Positions 1 to 11,112 of a stretch of DNA of 35,607 bases are shown in pieces. Below the pieces are notes generated by a model. The model saw only the letters and a program-made list of their open reading frames with translations, made no database searches and was not told where the DNA came from. The translations under genes were made by a program, and so were the position numbers. Source of the stretch: Tieghemiomyces parasiticus (lineage: Eukaryota > Kickxellomycota > Dimargaritomycetes > Dimargaritales > Dimargaritaceae); NCBI GenBank assembly GCA_027575765.1, contig JANBPT010000450.1, forward strand, positions 1-35,607. Direction: 5' to 3'. Position 1 is the first letter of the stretch. Every line of letters starts with the position of its first letter.

Positions 1-1731
1 TGGCACATCTACACACGCTCAGGGATGGAATTCTGTTCCTCTGCGCTTATCGCGTAGGCCATTGGTCGGGTACTTGGACGACCTGCCTGAGACTACTCCC
101 CTGCTCCCCCCGCTCGCTTGCTACGCTCTTCCGGGTTCCCCCGCGCCCATTTACAGCGCCCCGCGCGCCTTCGATGGTGCTATCCCGGGATCTTCACCGG
201 CCCAATCCCAGGGCGGGGTCAGGGACACTTTTATCCTGCGCTCGCCCTGGTGAGTCGGAGATCATGGCCAGCATATACACACTCTGATGTAAGTGCCCCT
301 TCAACCATCAAGCCCCTCCTCTCCCCAGTCGACGCTATAGGCCATGCTAACACCGGTTAATTTGCTACTTCGTTGGGCTGTGGGCGTCGGCCAGTTGGCC
401 ACTCGACTAAAGTGGCTTTACGATGGCCAGCAGCCCTTGACCTTGAATTGTGTGTATGCACCAAGGGTTGCATCGGGTGCGGACACCTCGACTACGTCAG
501 GGCCGGGAGGAGGGCCTGCGGCCGAGACCTGAGGGAGGGGCAGGGTGGCAGCGATTCCCACCCTTCGGATTGCCCCATGTGGTATGTGAAGTAAGTTGGT
601 CGTCGTACCGCCCTTAGGATTGGCATACGCTGTACAGTCTACCAGGCCCTTCACGGCTGCGTACGCTCAATAGGGCGAAGGTGAATGGGAAGACGGGCCG
701 GGGCGATACCAGCGTTGTAACGCTGTATAATGACGGCTAGACACTTGCCAAAAGGAGTTACTTATGTGGGCACACGTTGCTGATGAATAATCCACGTACG
801 CCGGGTGCCGTGGGTGATTAAGCGTTGCGGCCGGGATGGATTATGATGAGAAACGGCCCTTCGCCTTTGGAATGGCCGGCGGTGTTAGCCCATGGGTTTG
901 ATGAGCGATAACTACGGGGGTCTCTTTTTTAGAGCGTTAGCATGGATGGTCGGATAACCGATCATCGCACCCATCCCCTCCCATTGAGGGATTGCCTCGG
1001 TCGGTAATGTTTTGACTGCGGTGGCCTAATACAGTTGGTCAGCCCCCCCCCGCCTTCGCTTCGCAACCGTTGGTCAACTTGGCACCTTGGACTCTAGCCT
1101 CATACGTTTTATATTGGGATTCCCCGGGCGTATTACCCGATGTGGTACTACCACCTCTCGCGAGCTGCCCGGCCCACCATCACACCTTGCCGGAGGTTGG
1201 CCGAAGGTGACTTCATTTTATTTAGATCGAAGATTATAGCCTGGGAACCCGAGGGTTCATCAATGGATTGAGAGTCCGGCCAGGGCGGGGGCTAAAACGT
1301 AGGTAGGTAAGTTGGCACGATGCTTCTGGACAGACCGCGGATCACCACCTCCACTCTATGTATAATTAAATTGTCGGTTCTCACGTGACGGCCAGGTTTG
1401 CTCCGGGGTGTATTCCTAGCCGAAGCAAGCTGGCCTTACAAGATGGTGGGCCGGGTAGCGTACTGCTGCGGTAGCTGAAACTAACATGGGGTTGGAGGAC
1501 TACTCCACCCGAGCGGAGTGCATCTAGGCATTGCGGCCAACGCCGCATAGAGGCAAAGGCGAGCTGGTGGCCGCCAAACTCCATTGTTGGTTCTGTCCAG
1601 GGAAGCTAAACATCCCCCCCCCATGCCGTCCATTATTCTGTTTCTGGCCCTTGTTAACCAGCCTGTCTTGGAACCCGCTTGACCGATACCCTGTCCTCAC
1701 ATTCGTTACCCGACCCCACTGCTACTTGCAC
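1..1731. other. Left-end region without a resolved gene
   Basis: No confident gene is seen. Short open frames at 62-253 and 344-532 do not join through consistent splice sites, although GTGAGT at 251 and a CCCCAG at about 324-329 resemble an intron. The frame at 344-532 contains the stretch LTLNCVYAP, which resembles the conserved VYAP strand of LINE-type endonucleases, so part of this region may be decayed retroelement. Runs of nine C occur at 1043-1051 and 1614-1622. The rest, including 700-1500, shows nothing recognisable. Confidence 0.5.
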
Positions 1732-3918
1732 ATGGATGCCTCTTCAGCCGGTCTAGCGGGCCCGGGTCCTGAGCTGACGGAACGGACCTTGCACGACCTA
1801 CTCCGCCAACAGGTTTCCGTACCGCCGCACACACACAACACCTGGGCCCTCTCCGATACCGTTCTACGCCGTGCGCTAGAGAACTACGAGGTAAGGCCCA
1901 GGGCTCCCTCCACCTAACCAGCTGACCTCTTGTTTCGTAAGGTCCTGGCTGACAGGCTCCCGGGGGAGGGCGGCTAAGGGGCACGGAGAGGCCAATATAT
2001 GTTCACTTCGATGAAAAACCGGATAACTAGCTCCTAGATTCACCTACACCGCGGTCGGCCATGGCCCCTTCAACCTGTTCGAGGCATTGATCTGTTGATT
2101 AATCCGGACCTCGCAAAAATTAACTTTGTGATCTCACCTGGATTGATTCCCTTCCAACCCTATCATCACGGACACAATTGTTGTTTTTTTTCGTTTAGCA
2201 CCTTTCCTCATCAGTCGATATGACGATCGAAGAACTGGAACGGCGTCGATGCCTCTGGGTCCATGATTACGAGGTACCGACAAGGGATGGCAACGCCATC
2301 CGAGTGTACTTTGCGCGCTACTGTGCCGGTAGGTATATTTCTATTGGCGCAGCCATGGGTATTAAGCTGTCGTCTTCGTTCTACCGATCCACCCCCCCCC
2401 GGCGCGCGTTGAAGATGGAGGCGTGAGGTGTCATCACGTATAGGCACTTAATGCGCGAAGTTGCCCAACTAACTTTTGTCACACCAATTATCACCAGAAA
2501 TTCCCGATGACCCGCGGGTGGGTACGCCCTCTAACTCTAGTGTCGATAAATTAGTACTGAACCCGCCAACCAGCTTGACCCTGGTAAGCGCAGCCAATGT
2601 AAGCGTCTTTCAGTCTTGACAGGCATGGTAGTTATGAAGGGGATCAACATGTTTTGTATGTAAGGACCCCGGGCGTCAAATGTAGTACGGTCCCAAGACG
2701 ACTACCAAAGACGTCCGAGGTGAATTACGCCGTCACCTTTGACCCCATTGCCTTATTAACCTTACAATATTATACCGTATGCTCCGACGATACATACTGT
2801 GACGTTCAGCCGGTGACTCCTACTCCGTCACGAGTCAAACGGCTCCGCGCCACGCCCGGTCGCGGCGGGCTCGGGAAGCCCTTTCGGTCTCCGCTTAAAG
2901 TTGCTAGCTCGTCGAATACCCCTACCCTAGGTCGAAACATCCCGACACCTGCTACCCCGGCGACCCCTCTCCCGGGGATGTTGGCAAATGGAGGAGGGAG
3001 GGAGGCAGAGAGAGGGAGTACGTTACAAGTCACAAAGTCGATGCCCGTGGCCCGGAGGGCACCAGGCTTGATCAGCGGACGGTCGCCTAAACGTCGTCTG
3101 TTCGCCGTTACCCCTTCAGCAGTGGCGACAAAGGTAGCTGACCCAGAGGTAGCAAACCTGGCTGCCGAGCAGCGGCGACTCGAGCAGGCCATCGATCGGG
3201 CTGAAGACCGACGCCGTAAACTGGGTCTCGTAAGATCGATTATCAAGCAGGTAAGGTGTCACTACCACCAAGGGCTTTTGGCCAGAAGGGGGTGGGAGAG
3301 GAACATACATACATTACTACTCTCTAGAGGCGCCTTGACGCCTGAGAGAGAGATGGTGGCATGGACGTGTGTGGCGGGGGGAGGATAGATGGGGGTCGTA
3401 ATTGTGCGAGGCCTTGGTCATATAGTTCTAGACGAACGCCTTGATGGCACCCTTAGATTACCGGGCCTGGTCCAGACAGCCAATTTTGATTGATATATAT
3501 ATATATACATATTTTAACCCCCTGTAATCTCCTTATGGTGCCACTTTACCTACACACTCACATTACTCCGCAGAACAAAGGCCAGCCTCTGGACCAGTTG
3601 ATCTCTAAATGGCGAAGGGCCGCCCAGCAGGCCATCCTGCACCTCTACGAACGCTTCAGAGAATCTCAGCCCGATGGGGTTTGGCCCGCTTCTGGTGGTG
3701 GCAACCGGGCTTTTGACGAGCCAGAACCCCGGCTGTCTACAAGGCAAAGTCCCGGCCTCTCAGACGGCGGAGATGGTGAAGATGACAGTAACGCCGAGAC
3801 GACACGAAACTGCGCACCTGGTACGGCCATCACACTCGGTGGGTTCTTGCTTATGCTAAATGCCGACCCAGACCTGATTCACTTTGACGCTGAGGAGGAC
3901 GAATTTTCCGCGGCTTAA
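1732..3918 (+). CDS. SFR1: Sfr1/Mei5-like recombination mediator subunit, five exons
   Basis: Proposed exons are 1732-1890, 2199-2328, 2498-2583, 2810-3250 and 3574-3918. All junction phases agree and give 386 residues. In known systems Sfr1 (Mei5/Dds20) pairs with Swi5 to stimulate Rad51- and Dmc1-driven strand exchange in the nucleus. The family call rests on the C-terminal half. This has a KPFRSPLK motif at residues 148-155 in a Ser/Thr/Pro-rich tail, a charged helix at about 236-272, then LISKWRRAAQQAI at about 279-291. It ends with a stretch containing DPDLIHFDAEEDEF, the usual ending of the family. Exon 1 starts at the first in-frame ATG. The N-terminal 125 residues, including RCLWVHDYEVPTRDGNAIR, are not recognised; S. 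pombe Sfr1 is shorter (about 300 aa). They could belong to a separate upstream gene, but the phase match favours one gene. Intron 4 carries an AT microsatellite near 3492-3508 and intron 2 a run of nine C. It converges with the Trs65-like gene, 287 bp away. Confidence 0.58.
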
Positions 3919-4205
3919 TTTAGTTTTTTATCGCCAACGATATAATTCGATATTTTTTTAAATGCCAATTGGTATATGTATAAGGAAAAAAAGGAGGGAA
4001 GGGCTTTGGTCAGGCTCGCATTTGGCTCGGACTATGGTGGGTCCACATTGGTACGGTCACAAAAAAGAGAGTAAAGGAAGATGTACAGATACGAATTCAC
4101 AATGCCAAAGGGCTTTGTACATGTGTATACAGTGGGTGAAGGGGGGGGGGAGTTGGTAAGATGAGGAGCAGGGCCTCAGGGTAGCTGAATAATGAACGGG
4201 AGGGT

Positions 4206-6935
4206 TCAGCTGACAACCGCCATACTGACCGGGAGAGAAGAAGGTAGTACGTAAACGGATAGGTCAGCGCCTACGGGGATAGCCTCCGCATCATCTTCAG
4301 TCGGCCGTACCAGACGAAGGAGGTCGTGCAATTGATGGAAGCCAGGAGTGCACGCAACGAACCGCATGGTAATTGACCGGCACGCGGCCACCCTAGGTAA
4401 CTCAAAGTCCACGGCGGGGTCAAGGGGGATCAACGGTACGGTCGCCCGCGGCGCTACCGGCGTTGATTGCGGGCTCGCTGATGAGGATAATATAGTGGAC
4501 AAGGGTGAAGGGTCGCTGAGTAGGGTCCAAGTTTGCCGGGCGGCGACCGTACTGGTCACGGCCACCTTGATGTACAGAGTCTCACCCTTACGCACGATCG
4601 TCCGCGGGACCGTGACCGACACGACGGCGGTACGGGGGCCCCCCTTCCTAGCCGTCGCCATCACCGCGGATGGGTGAAGCGGCGGGGGTCGCAGGGGCTT
4701 GGAATGCGGCGCGGATTGGAACCGACGGTCGCCCATCAGCCGGGGGTCTTGTAGACTGGTGTGGCGGGTGATGGGCAACATAGACATGGTCGGGCGTCTT
4801 GCCGAAGATAGGGTATGATCCATAGGGACGGGGGCAGGTAGGAGCGAGGCGGTGGTTGTGGTGGATGAGGCTGGCGAGTCCGCACGTATAGGGCGGGGTC
4901 CCGGCGGAGTGGCGGGGTAAAAATTACGTTGGGGCGACGGACCGGCCGACGTCAAGTAGGACTGGTTACTGCTGCTGGTAAGCGTATCCAAACGCACCCG
5001 TCCCGTCGCCGGTTTGGTTGGTGGCGGGTAGGCCGTCGAGTTGCTCAAGACCGACGAAGCCCGACGATGACTATCACCGTCGCTGCTACCGTCACTGTAG
5101 GCCGCGGTGGCGGTACTGATAGACCCAGGGACGCGTATGGAGCTCGTCTGGCCCGGTCCCGAAGGGCAGCTGGTGGGTAGGAGCCACGGGAGAACCGGGG
5201 TAAGATCGACCTGTTCGGTACGCACATGGGACAGTCCGCTAGTCGTTGCTGTGGTGCTGACGGAGGGTAGTTCGGCTTGACCTTCGATGGTCATTTCCAA
5301 CACAGCTGGACCCTCCCAAGCACCGGCCTCGCCATCACCAGCACCGCTGCTGCCGATCAGACGATCCAGTCGAAAGACAAGCGTTCGAGCCGAACCTGAG
5401 GGTACACAGAGCGGGAACGGTGAACCGGTCGAGTTTGTCTCGGCAGTGGTGGTGTTGGTGGTGGTGACCGCGGTGCTTAACGGGGTGAGCACTAACAGAT
5501 CCGACTGTCCGGTAACCGACGTGATATGGTAAGGACCATGGCGACCAGCCTCGTTACCACGCTCGGCATTGGTGAGCTCAACAACCAGGTAGACTTGGGT
5601 GGGGGGCCCACCCCAGACGATCTCGTAGGCCGAGCCCAAGGCCTGACGTAGCGGGTAGCTGAAGGTGAGCGAGCGGCTGGGTATATGGGCGGCAGGGCCG
5701 TCTACAGGGTCGCACCGTGCTGTGTGCGTCAATTCGGACCGACCGGCCTCCCGCGGCCAAGGAAACCAGTCGTCGTCATCGTTTTCTCGGTCCAACGTCT
5801 CGCTTGACGCTGGGGTGCCAGTCCGGCGGGCAGTGTCAGCGGTTAACCCGCTTACTAGGTCCGCCAGCGACCGCACGTCGGTACTCTCGGTCACCTCGGC
5901 CGGTCGGCTTCTGCCACCGGCGTAATGACAGGGCCGATCGTGTGGTCGGACGCGAGTCGGGTCGCCTACGGCGATGAGCGAGACACGAACCAGCGGGAAC
6001 CCGGCCATGGCCCCGTTTGGCAGCTGGGCGAGTGGCAATGGGACGCGGTACACCGCCGTAGGTGGCTGGGCATTTAGCACTGGATCGGACGAAGACGACC
6101 GTGGAGGGCGATCCATGATGATCTGTACATCCTCCGGCTGGTGTCGCGCATCGACCGTCGTGGTGAACCACGCAGCCGTCCGCTCGACACTACTGAGCGG
6201 CGGCGGTGTGGGTACTGAATGCCTAGACGGGACTTGACCAGGGGTGACTTCGGTCTCAACCTCGACTGGGGCTATCACTCGGGGCGGCAGGGTCGTTCGA
6301 TGGGCGTGGCTGGGGCCTGGTTGCGAGGAGGTGCGACGGAGGCTGGTCCCAAAGTAAGCCCCAATGTTATGAAACGATAGGCGGTTAGTAGTCGCGGCGG
6401 CCTTTTCGGTAGCCGCCAGGACAGAGGGAATAGACATCGGAGCCGCTGCGGTTGGGGGCGATCCCTTAGCCGACACTGTAACTTCGGCCGACGGTAGCCT
6501 GGACTGTGACTGTGGCGTGTGGGTGGGCGCAAGCGAATACGTGGACAAGGTCTGGCCTGCTGGCAGCGGCGGTGGCATTAACGTTGGAGGGGCCTGGTGA
6601 GTGCCAGCGATATCCAGGTGCAGCTGAAGGGCCTCTAGGAATCGCCGCACGACGTCCCACTCGTCGCGCCAGCCCGCCCGGGGGCCATGGTTTCGCACGA
6701 CTGTCTGCCAATCGGTCGGCAATTCGCAGACGACGTAGGCGTCCAGATTCTCACCGGCGTAAATATAGTCGCGGTCGGCATCCAGCACGGCGGCCGCCTC
6801 CCAACTAGCACAGGCAGACATGCCGAGAGTGGAGTCTGGTCGGTCAACGGTCGGAGTACCCAGCCGCGTGGTGAAGCGGCTACCACGGAGGAGGGCCTCG
6901 AACAGGTCGGCGGGTAGGCTGTCGGCCTTAGCCAT
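4206..6935 (-). CDS. Trs65/TRAPPC14-like trafficking protein, single exon
   Basis: This is an uninterrupted frame of 909 residues. The frame extends 15 codons further upstream only to a TTG, so the first ATG, in the good context CACCATGGC, is taken as the start. Three beta-rich segments are separated by long Ser/Thr/Pro linkers. The first, near residues 58-75, reads YIYAGENLDAYVVCELP. A middle one contains YHITSVTGQSDLLVL. A C-terminal one has VRKGETLYIKVAV and then VPLIPLDPAVDFELPRVAA, followed by a strand with CTPGFHQLHDLLRLV. This order, and the 'LIPL ... proline ... PGxH' ending, resemble Trs65 and TRAPPC14, immunoglobulin-fold subunits of the TRAPPII complex that acts in late-Golgi Rab activation. 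The match is from memory of the pattern and is moderate. Other Ig-fold trafficking adaptors are possible. The large disordered linkers are longer than I expect for the family. It is divergent from IMP1 and convergent with SFR1. Confidence 0.42.
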   Translation of the reverse strand: MAKADSLPADLFEALLRGSRFTTRLGTPTVDRPDSTLGMSACASWEAAAVLDADRDYIYAGENLDAYVVCELPTDWQTVVRNHGPRAGWRDEWDVVRRFLEALQLHLDIAGTHQAPPTLMPPPLPAGQTLSTYSLAPTHTPQSQSRLPSAEVTVSAKGSPPTAAAPMSIPSVLAATEKAAATTNRLSFHNIGAYFGTSLRRTSSQPGPSHAHRTTLPPRVIAPVEVETEVTPGQVPSRHSVPTPPPLSSVERTAAWFTTTVDARHQPEDVQIIMDRPPRSSSSDPVLNAQPPTAVYRVPLPLAQLPNGAMAGFPLVRVSLIAVGDPTRVRPHDRPCHYAGGRSRPAEVTESTDVRSLADLVSGLTADTARRTGTPASSETLDRENDDDDWFPWPREAGRSELTHTARCDPVDGPAAHIPSRSLTFSYPLRQALGSAYEIVWGGPPTQVYLVVELTNAERGNEAGRHGPYHITSVTGQSDLLVLTPLSTAVTTTNTTTAETNSTGSPFPLCVPSGSARTLVFRLDRLIGSSGAGDGEAGAWEGPAVLEMTIEGQAELPSVSTTATTSGLSHVRTEQVDLTPVLPWLLPTSCPSGPGQTSSIRVPGSISTATAAYSDGSSDGDSHRRASSVLSNSTAYPPPTKPATGRVRLDTLTSSSNQSYLTSAGPSPQRNFYPATPPGPRPIRADSPASSTTTTASLLPAPVPMDHTLSSARRPTMSMLPITRHTSLQDPRLMGDRRFQSAPHSKPLRPPPLHPSAVMATARKGGPRTAVVSVTVPRTIVRKGETLYIKVAVTSTVAARQTWTLLSDPSPLSTILSSSASPQSTPVAPRATVPLIPLDPAVDFELPRVAACRSITMRFVACTPGFHQLHDLLRLVRPTEDDAEAIPVGADLSVYVLPSSLPVSMAVVS

Positions 6936-7893
6936 GGTGAGAATGGGTAGGTCACTTGCGATGTATGCGTCCTTGGGCAAGTTTTAGAGCAGCATCTGCC
7001 AGCCAAAAAGGAGAGAGGAAATAAGGCGACTTGGAGTTGGGTTGAGACAGAGCGTTGAGGTGCGGTGCACGAGCCGGTCGGGGACAGGCTGGATGGAAAC
7101 GAGTCCTAGGCAAGTATGTGTAATTAGCGGCCCGCGCTATGTCACTACGAAAAGAGCGGAACGTATTGTACAGACACGTCAGGGGAGAATAGGCACAGGG
7201 CAGGGCAGGCAGGAATAGTGCGCGGGCGCTTGCTTGCAGATGAGGAAAGGAGGCAGTATACGCAGTTAAGGTGTTGTCCACCTGTTTGTGACACGCTGGA
7301 ATTTTAGCATAAACGGAGCATAGATGAGCTTCAGGCCAGTTCGTCGGAGTTGCGATGGCCTACACCCTGACAGCTGTGTGTGCGTGCCAAACGGCTGGTT
7401 TTCGAGACGTCGGCTGCACCCAGAGTCTGGGGTTGGTGGACCCTGGGGGGTGGTGCTAGGATGTAAAAATTGTACCGATGAGCTCAGAAGTGGCGAGGAC
7501 ATTCGGTGCATTCCTAGCCGCCACGTGATAAGGTCGCGAAGATTAGAGGGTCAGTTACACAAGCCGCCGAGCTCATGCGACACAAACATGCCTGCATTAC
7601 ACGTCAGGGTGCCAAATGCCTCTCCTTACTGCCCCACAGCATCTTCCAATCCCTCGCGTGCTCGGCCGGCCTCCGATTCCCGCTCCACCGCACAATGCAC
7701 TCGATCTAATTGGCACTAAGCCTCTCCCCATCCCAAATCGTCGGCTTTTTGTGGAGACTAGTGGCGAACAGTATTAGCCTTCTCCTCACCTGCTCTGATT
7801 ATCTAGGCTCACATATAGGTCTCGCTCCCCTCCCCCCTTCCCCTAGTCACCTTTGCACCTACCACTCCTCTCTCCCGAGTCTCGCAACTGTAC
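6936..7893. other. Divergent intergenic region
   Basis: This is the shared upstream region of the Trs65-like gene (left) and IMP1 (right). An ATG-started frame of 131 codons at 7324-7719 (+) is rich in Arg, Ser and Cys and matches no family I know. I see no splice-linked partner for it and regard it as probably non-coding. A pyrimidine-rich tract at about 7800-7880 directly precedes the IMP1 start. Confidence 0.45.
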
Positions 7894-8778
7894 ATGCTGC
7901 TCACCGCCCTCCGTCAGAGCTGGACTCGGGTACCTAAGCGTCTTGGACGTCTGGTATCCTTGCAGGCCCGGCCCACCAAGCGTCCCGGTAGTACTGTAGC
8001 GCTGCCACCGCCTAGTGAGCCACCCATTACTCGGGCGTTCAGCTCAGGCAGAGCCCGCCGCTTCCTGTACAATGGTGTCTATATTTTGGTACAGTCCAGC
8101 ATACTTGCCCTGTTGATCCAGACCCACGTATTTTGGATATGCCCGAGTCACGGCCCTTCGATGCTGCCCACGCTCCACATCAATGACTGGGTACTGATCG
8201 ATCGCTTCAGCCACAAACTAGGACTGATCCAGGTAGGAGACTTGGTGGTGGCCGCTAGCCCGAATAACCCAGAGCACTGGATACATAAACGTGTCCTTGG
8301 CATGGTAAGTCGAACGAAAGAGCGGGTGGGTGGCTTCTTCAGATCGATGCCGCCAGCCTTTGAACGCGGACGGCAGATGTCACCTTTGCGCCCCCTGATT
8401 ATGGGCTACCCCTGGAAACTTCATGGGGACCACAGTTGACTAGTTGACCTCTGTGCTGAATGGTTCTCATCTAACCTTTTCTTTTCCTTCCTCCTCCCTT
8501 GGGGCATGTCCGTATTATTATACTGAATGTGTATCATATAGCCTGGTGACTGGGTATCCAAAGACCCGCGGGAGCCCGACAGTGAAATGATCCAAGTACC
8601 CCCGGGTCACATCTGGTTACAAGGCGATAACATGGCCAACTCCGTGGATTCGCGGACATACGGTCCAGTGCCCATGGGGTTACTGCGGGGCAAGACCCGG
8701 GCAACGACTTGGCCCACGCTCCGGTTGATGCGCTCGAATTTTGTCGAAATTGGTAGTACCCCACCAATAATTCCATGA
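7894..8778 (+). CDS. IMP1: Mitochondrial inner membrane protease subunit 1
   Basis: Exons are 7894-8304 and 8542-8778, joined in phase 0, giving 215 residues. Imp1 is a signal peptidase of family S26 that removes sorting signals from proteins delivered to the mitochondrial intermembrane space. It acts anchored in the inner membrane beside Imp2. The N-terminus is basic and Ser/Pro-rich, fitting a targeting sequence. A hydrophobic segment at about residues 58-82 is the anchor. The catalytic serine lies in GPSMLPT (Ser89) and the general-base lysine in HKRVLG (Lys132). Exon 2 opens with PGDWV and carries GDNMANSVDSRTYGPVP; the DSR triplet is typical of Imp1 rather than Imp2. The presequence is longer than in yeast. 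It is the first of three related genes in tandem, and all share the intron at this site. Confidence 0.93.
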
Positions 8779-9600
8779 CTGCGCCCTTCTCGTTTCCATA
8801 GCCCCTATCTACTTGTTCAGGCTAGGCGGCCCAGTCCATTGAAATTACCCATCCCTTTGTGATCGCACTTTAATTCGGGCCATATATCGTAATTTAACTA
8901 AACCGTATTTAATACTGTGGGTAAGTTTACGTGTGGGTCTTGACCGGCTGTGGCTTCTGTCTCGCTTATGACAGAGTATGATATGGTGGGGTGGGATGGC
9001 GCCTGGATTGGGGTGTCTTGGTGACGTTACCCACCTAGCCTCTGGGACCCTCCACCCCCCCCCAGCGCAAAAGTACATAGGGTGGTATGAATCTGGTTGG
9101 TCAGGTGAAATTCTCCCCTTCACAATGTCGACCTGGTACGCCAATTTTGTACCTGGACGTGGGGGGAGGCGTTAGACTCTGAAGGTGCATCATCTTCTGT
9201 ACTATATATATCCTTCGGTGATTTACATCATCCACGCAACCCTTCTCCCCAATTCTTTTCACCTGTACTCCGCAACCCGGGGTTCGATATTGCAGCCACC
9301 CACCAACACCTCCCCCTCTCACCTTGGGACTCTCCGCTGGTCAGCCTAGGTACAAAGCGCGCAAGCCCTGCTGTCTTGCAAATGTGACTAGTAATCTCTA
9401 ATACCTATAGTCAATCCGAATATCCGGTTCAGGCCCGGCCTGCTACCTGAGCCATTCACTCGCACCGGACCGTATCTAGCCCGATGTCCGTCAACTGCCC
9501 GCCGGTAGTTGGACGCCACCGTAACCTTAGGCACCCACATTTACCCACTTGAGCCGTGTTCTTAGTTGCCCCTTCTCCCTGTCGACCGATTTTAGACACC
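8779..9600. other. Intergenic spacer between IMP1 and copy 2
   Basis: No gene is seen. A run of nine C lies at 9055-9063, about 280 bp past the IMP1 stop. The last 20 or so bases before the copy 2 start (GACCG then TTTTAGACACC) resemble the equivalent bases before copy 3. The duplication unit therefore probably included a little upstream sequence. Confidence 0.5.
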
Positions 9601-10281
9601 ATGACACCAACCGCGGCGCGTTCACAGCCCCTGGGCGCCCCGATGGGTTTCCTTAGGAACTCGGTCAAGCCGGATCTACCCATGGGGTTTGTCGTGGGGA
9701 CAGAGGGCACATCAATGCGGCCGACCATTGACGGAGTGAAGGACTATGTCCTGATTACCCGGGACCCAAAGGTTCTACATGTGCTTCAGGTCGGTAATAT
9801 CTTTATCGCCTTAGACCCCCTCGCGCAAAACAGTATTATTTGTAAATGGGTCTGCGGTCTGGTATGTGTATTCCGTGTCACCACCGTGTCTCGGCCTTAC
9901 ATATTTATATGGTTGGCTCTCGGCATATGTCATCTAAAGATCTTTCCCACTTGCCCTCGCATCATGTAGGTCTCATCAACACATGCGACCCTTTTTCCAT
10001 ATCTTGTGTCCCAATGTGATATTAAACTTCAAATTGCGCCCAGTGGTATGGTTCGAAAGGATCCGCGATACCAGCTCAGCTGGCGTATCCAAGTACCCCC
10101 AGATCACGTCTGGCCGATGGGGGACAATCTAGCCGACTCAACGGACTCCCGGATGCACGGCCCGGCACCGCGCAAGAGGATCCGGGGCATCGTGTACGCC
10201 AAGTTTCAGCATGGTGAATTCGGTAAGCGTGGCAATATTACTACGCTGACGCAGACCCACCCGTACCTAAAGGAGTATTGA
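9601..10281 (+). CDS. Imp1-like peptidase, copy 2, with damaged splice acceptor
   Basis: Exon 1 is 9601-9861 (87 codons, donor GTATGT). By alignment with copy 3, exon 2 should be 10039-10281, exactly 243 nt in both copies. The two bases before 10039 are CG instead of AG, so the ancestral acceptor is gone. A usable in-frame acceptor exists at 9967-9969 (TAG). It would add 23 codons and give a protein of 190 residues. The nucleophile (Ser38 in EGTSMRPT) and lysine (Lys82 in CKWVCGL) remain, although the usual Arg after the Lys is Trp. The GDN...DSxDSR box is present. The hydrophobic anchor of Imp1 is missing. The gene may be degenerating, or may make a variant protein with extra residues where PGD normally lies. 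It is closest to copy 3. Confidence 0.6.
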
Positions 10282-10692
10282 GCACCGATAATTTAACTCG
10301 ATTAATGCAGGGATACGAGTTGCCCAGCAATATCGTCGCCACTGAGACAATCTAATCTCCGGGCTTGCGACTGTTCACTAGGGATATAGGTACTCTACAA
10401 CCGGGGAAGGGCAATTGCTTGCATACCAGTGGTACTCCACTAGCTACAGGAGGGGGGGGGGAATAGTGCAGCATGTGAAATTGTTAAACGGCTGTTTAAG
10501 TGACTGAATGTGTCATGCGAACCGAACCTGCTTTGTGGGGGATTTCGGTAGCCCTTCCCCATGTGCGCTAAACATTGTGTGCGTTAGGGCAGTAGGGCTA
10601 AACCACCTAATCCCTCTTGCTGGAAAACAGCATTCACTTCCAATGCCAATGTGCTCTTCTACTGCGCCCAAGTTCCTCTAAACCGCTACTAC
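10282..10692. other. Intergenic spacer after copy 2
   Basis: No gene is seen. A run of ten G lies at 10452-10461, about 170 bp past the copy 2 stop. Confidence 0.5.
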
Positions 10693-10998
10693 ATGCGTGG
10701 CCCACGAACCACCACAACCGATTCCACATCTGACCCCCTTCCGGTCAATCCCGTTCCGAAGCCTATACCTCCAAACAAGATCCCGGGACTGCTTAATCTG
10801 GCTGTCCTCCACCAATTGCCGTGGACCCCTGCTACGTCTTCCGGGTACAGGGAGTATGAGGTGTATCCCCTCATCTTATTTTTTCTACTTAGCCATGAAC
10901 GCGACGATTTTGCACAATTGATCAATACCGACCCGATTCGAAGCAGGGTTTCGACCGTTCCACCCTTATCTGGTCTGTTCACAGCTGATCGCATCTAG
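10693..10998 (+). CDS. Unrecognised small ORF between the Imp1-like copies
   Basis: An ATG-started frame of 101 codons lies between Imp1-like copies 2 and 3. It begins with a Thr/Pro-rich segment and continues with a moderately hydrophobic stretch. Codon third positions are mostly C or T, as in the neighbouring real exons, which is the only positive sign. I do not recognise a family and see no clear intron partner. It could be a small lineage-specific gene or chance. Confidence 0.18.
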   Translation: MRGPRTTTTDSTSDPLPVNPVPKPIPPNKIPGLLNLAVLHQLPWTPATSSGYREYEVYPLILFFLLSHERDDFAQLINTDPIRSRVSTVPPLSGLFTADRI

Positions 10999-11112
10999 AC
11001 AGGCTCTCGCCACCCATCTCTAGAGTACTTTGCACGTATCCAACCCGCGCCCACCCACACTTACGAACCTAAGCCGCGTAGCTTCCTGTCTTAAGGACCG
11101 TTTCTAGCCGCC

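Noticed and set aside
62..253. YLDD sequence near the left edge as a reverse transcriptase box
   Set aside because: The residues around it do not match any RT and it would lie before, not after, the endonuclease-like motif.
1891..1977. Alternative short intron in the Sfr1 gene (acceptor at 1941) giving a 64-residue protein
   Set aside because: It ends in a stop at once; the acceptor at 2198 has a long T tract and keeps the frame into the next exon.
6936..6980. Fifteen extra codons at the start of the Trs65-like frame
   Set aside because: They begin with TTG; the first ATG in a good context lies at 6935.
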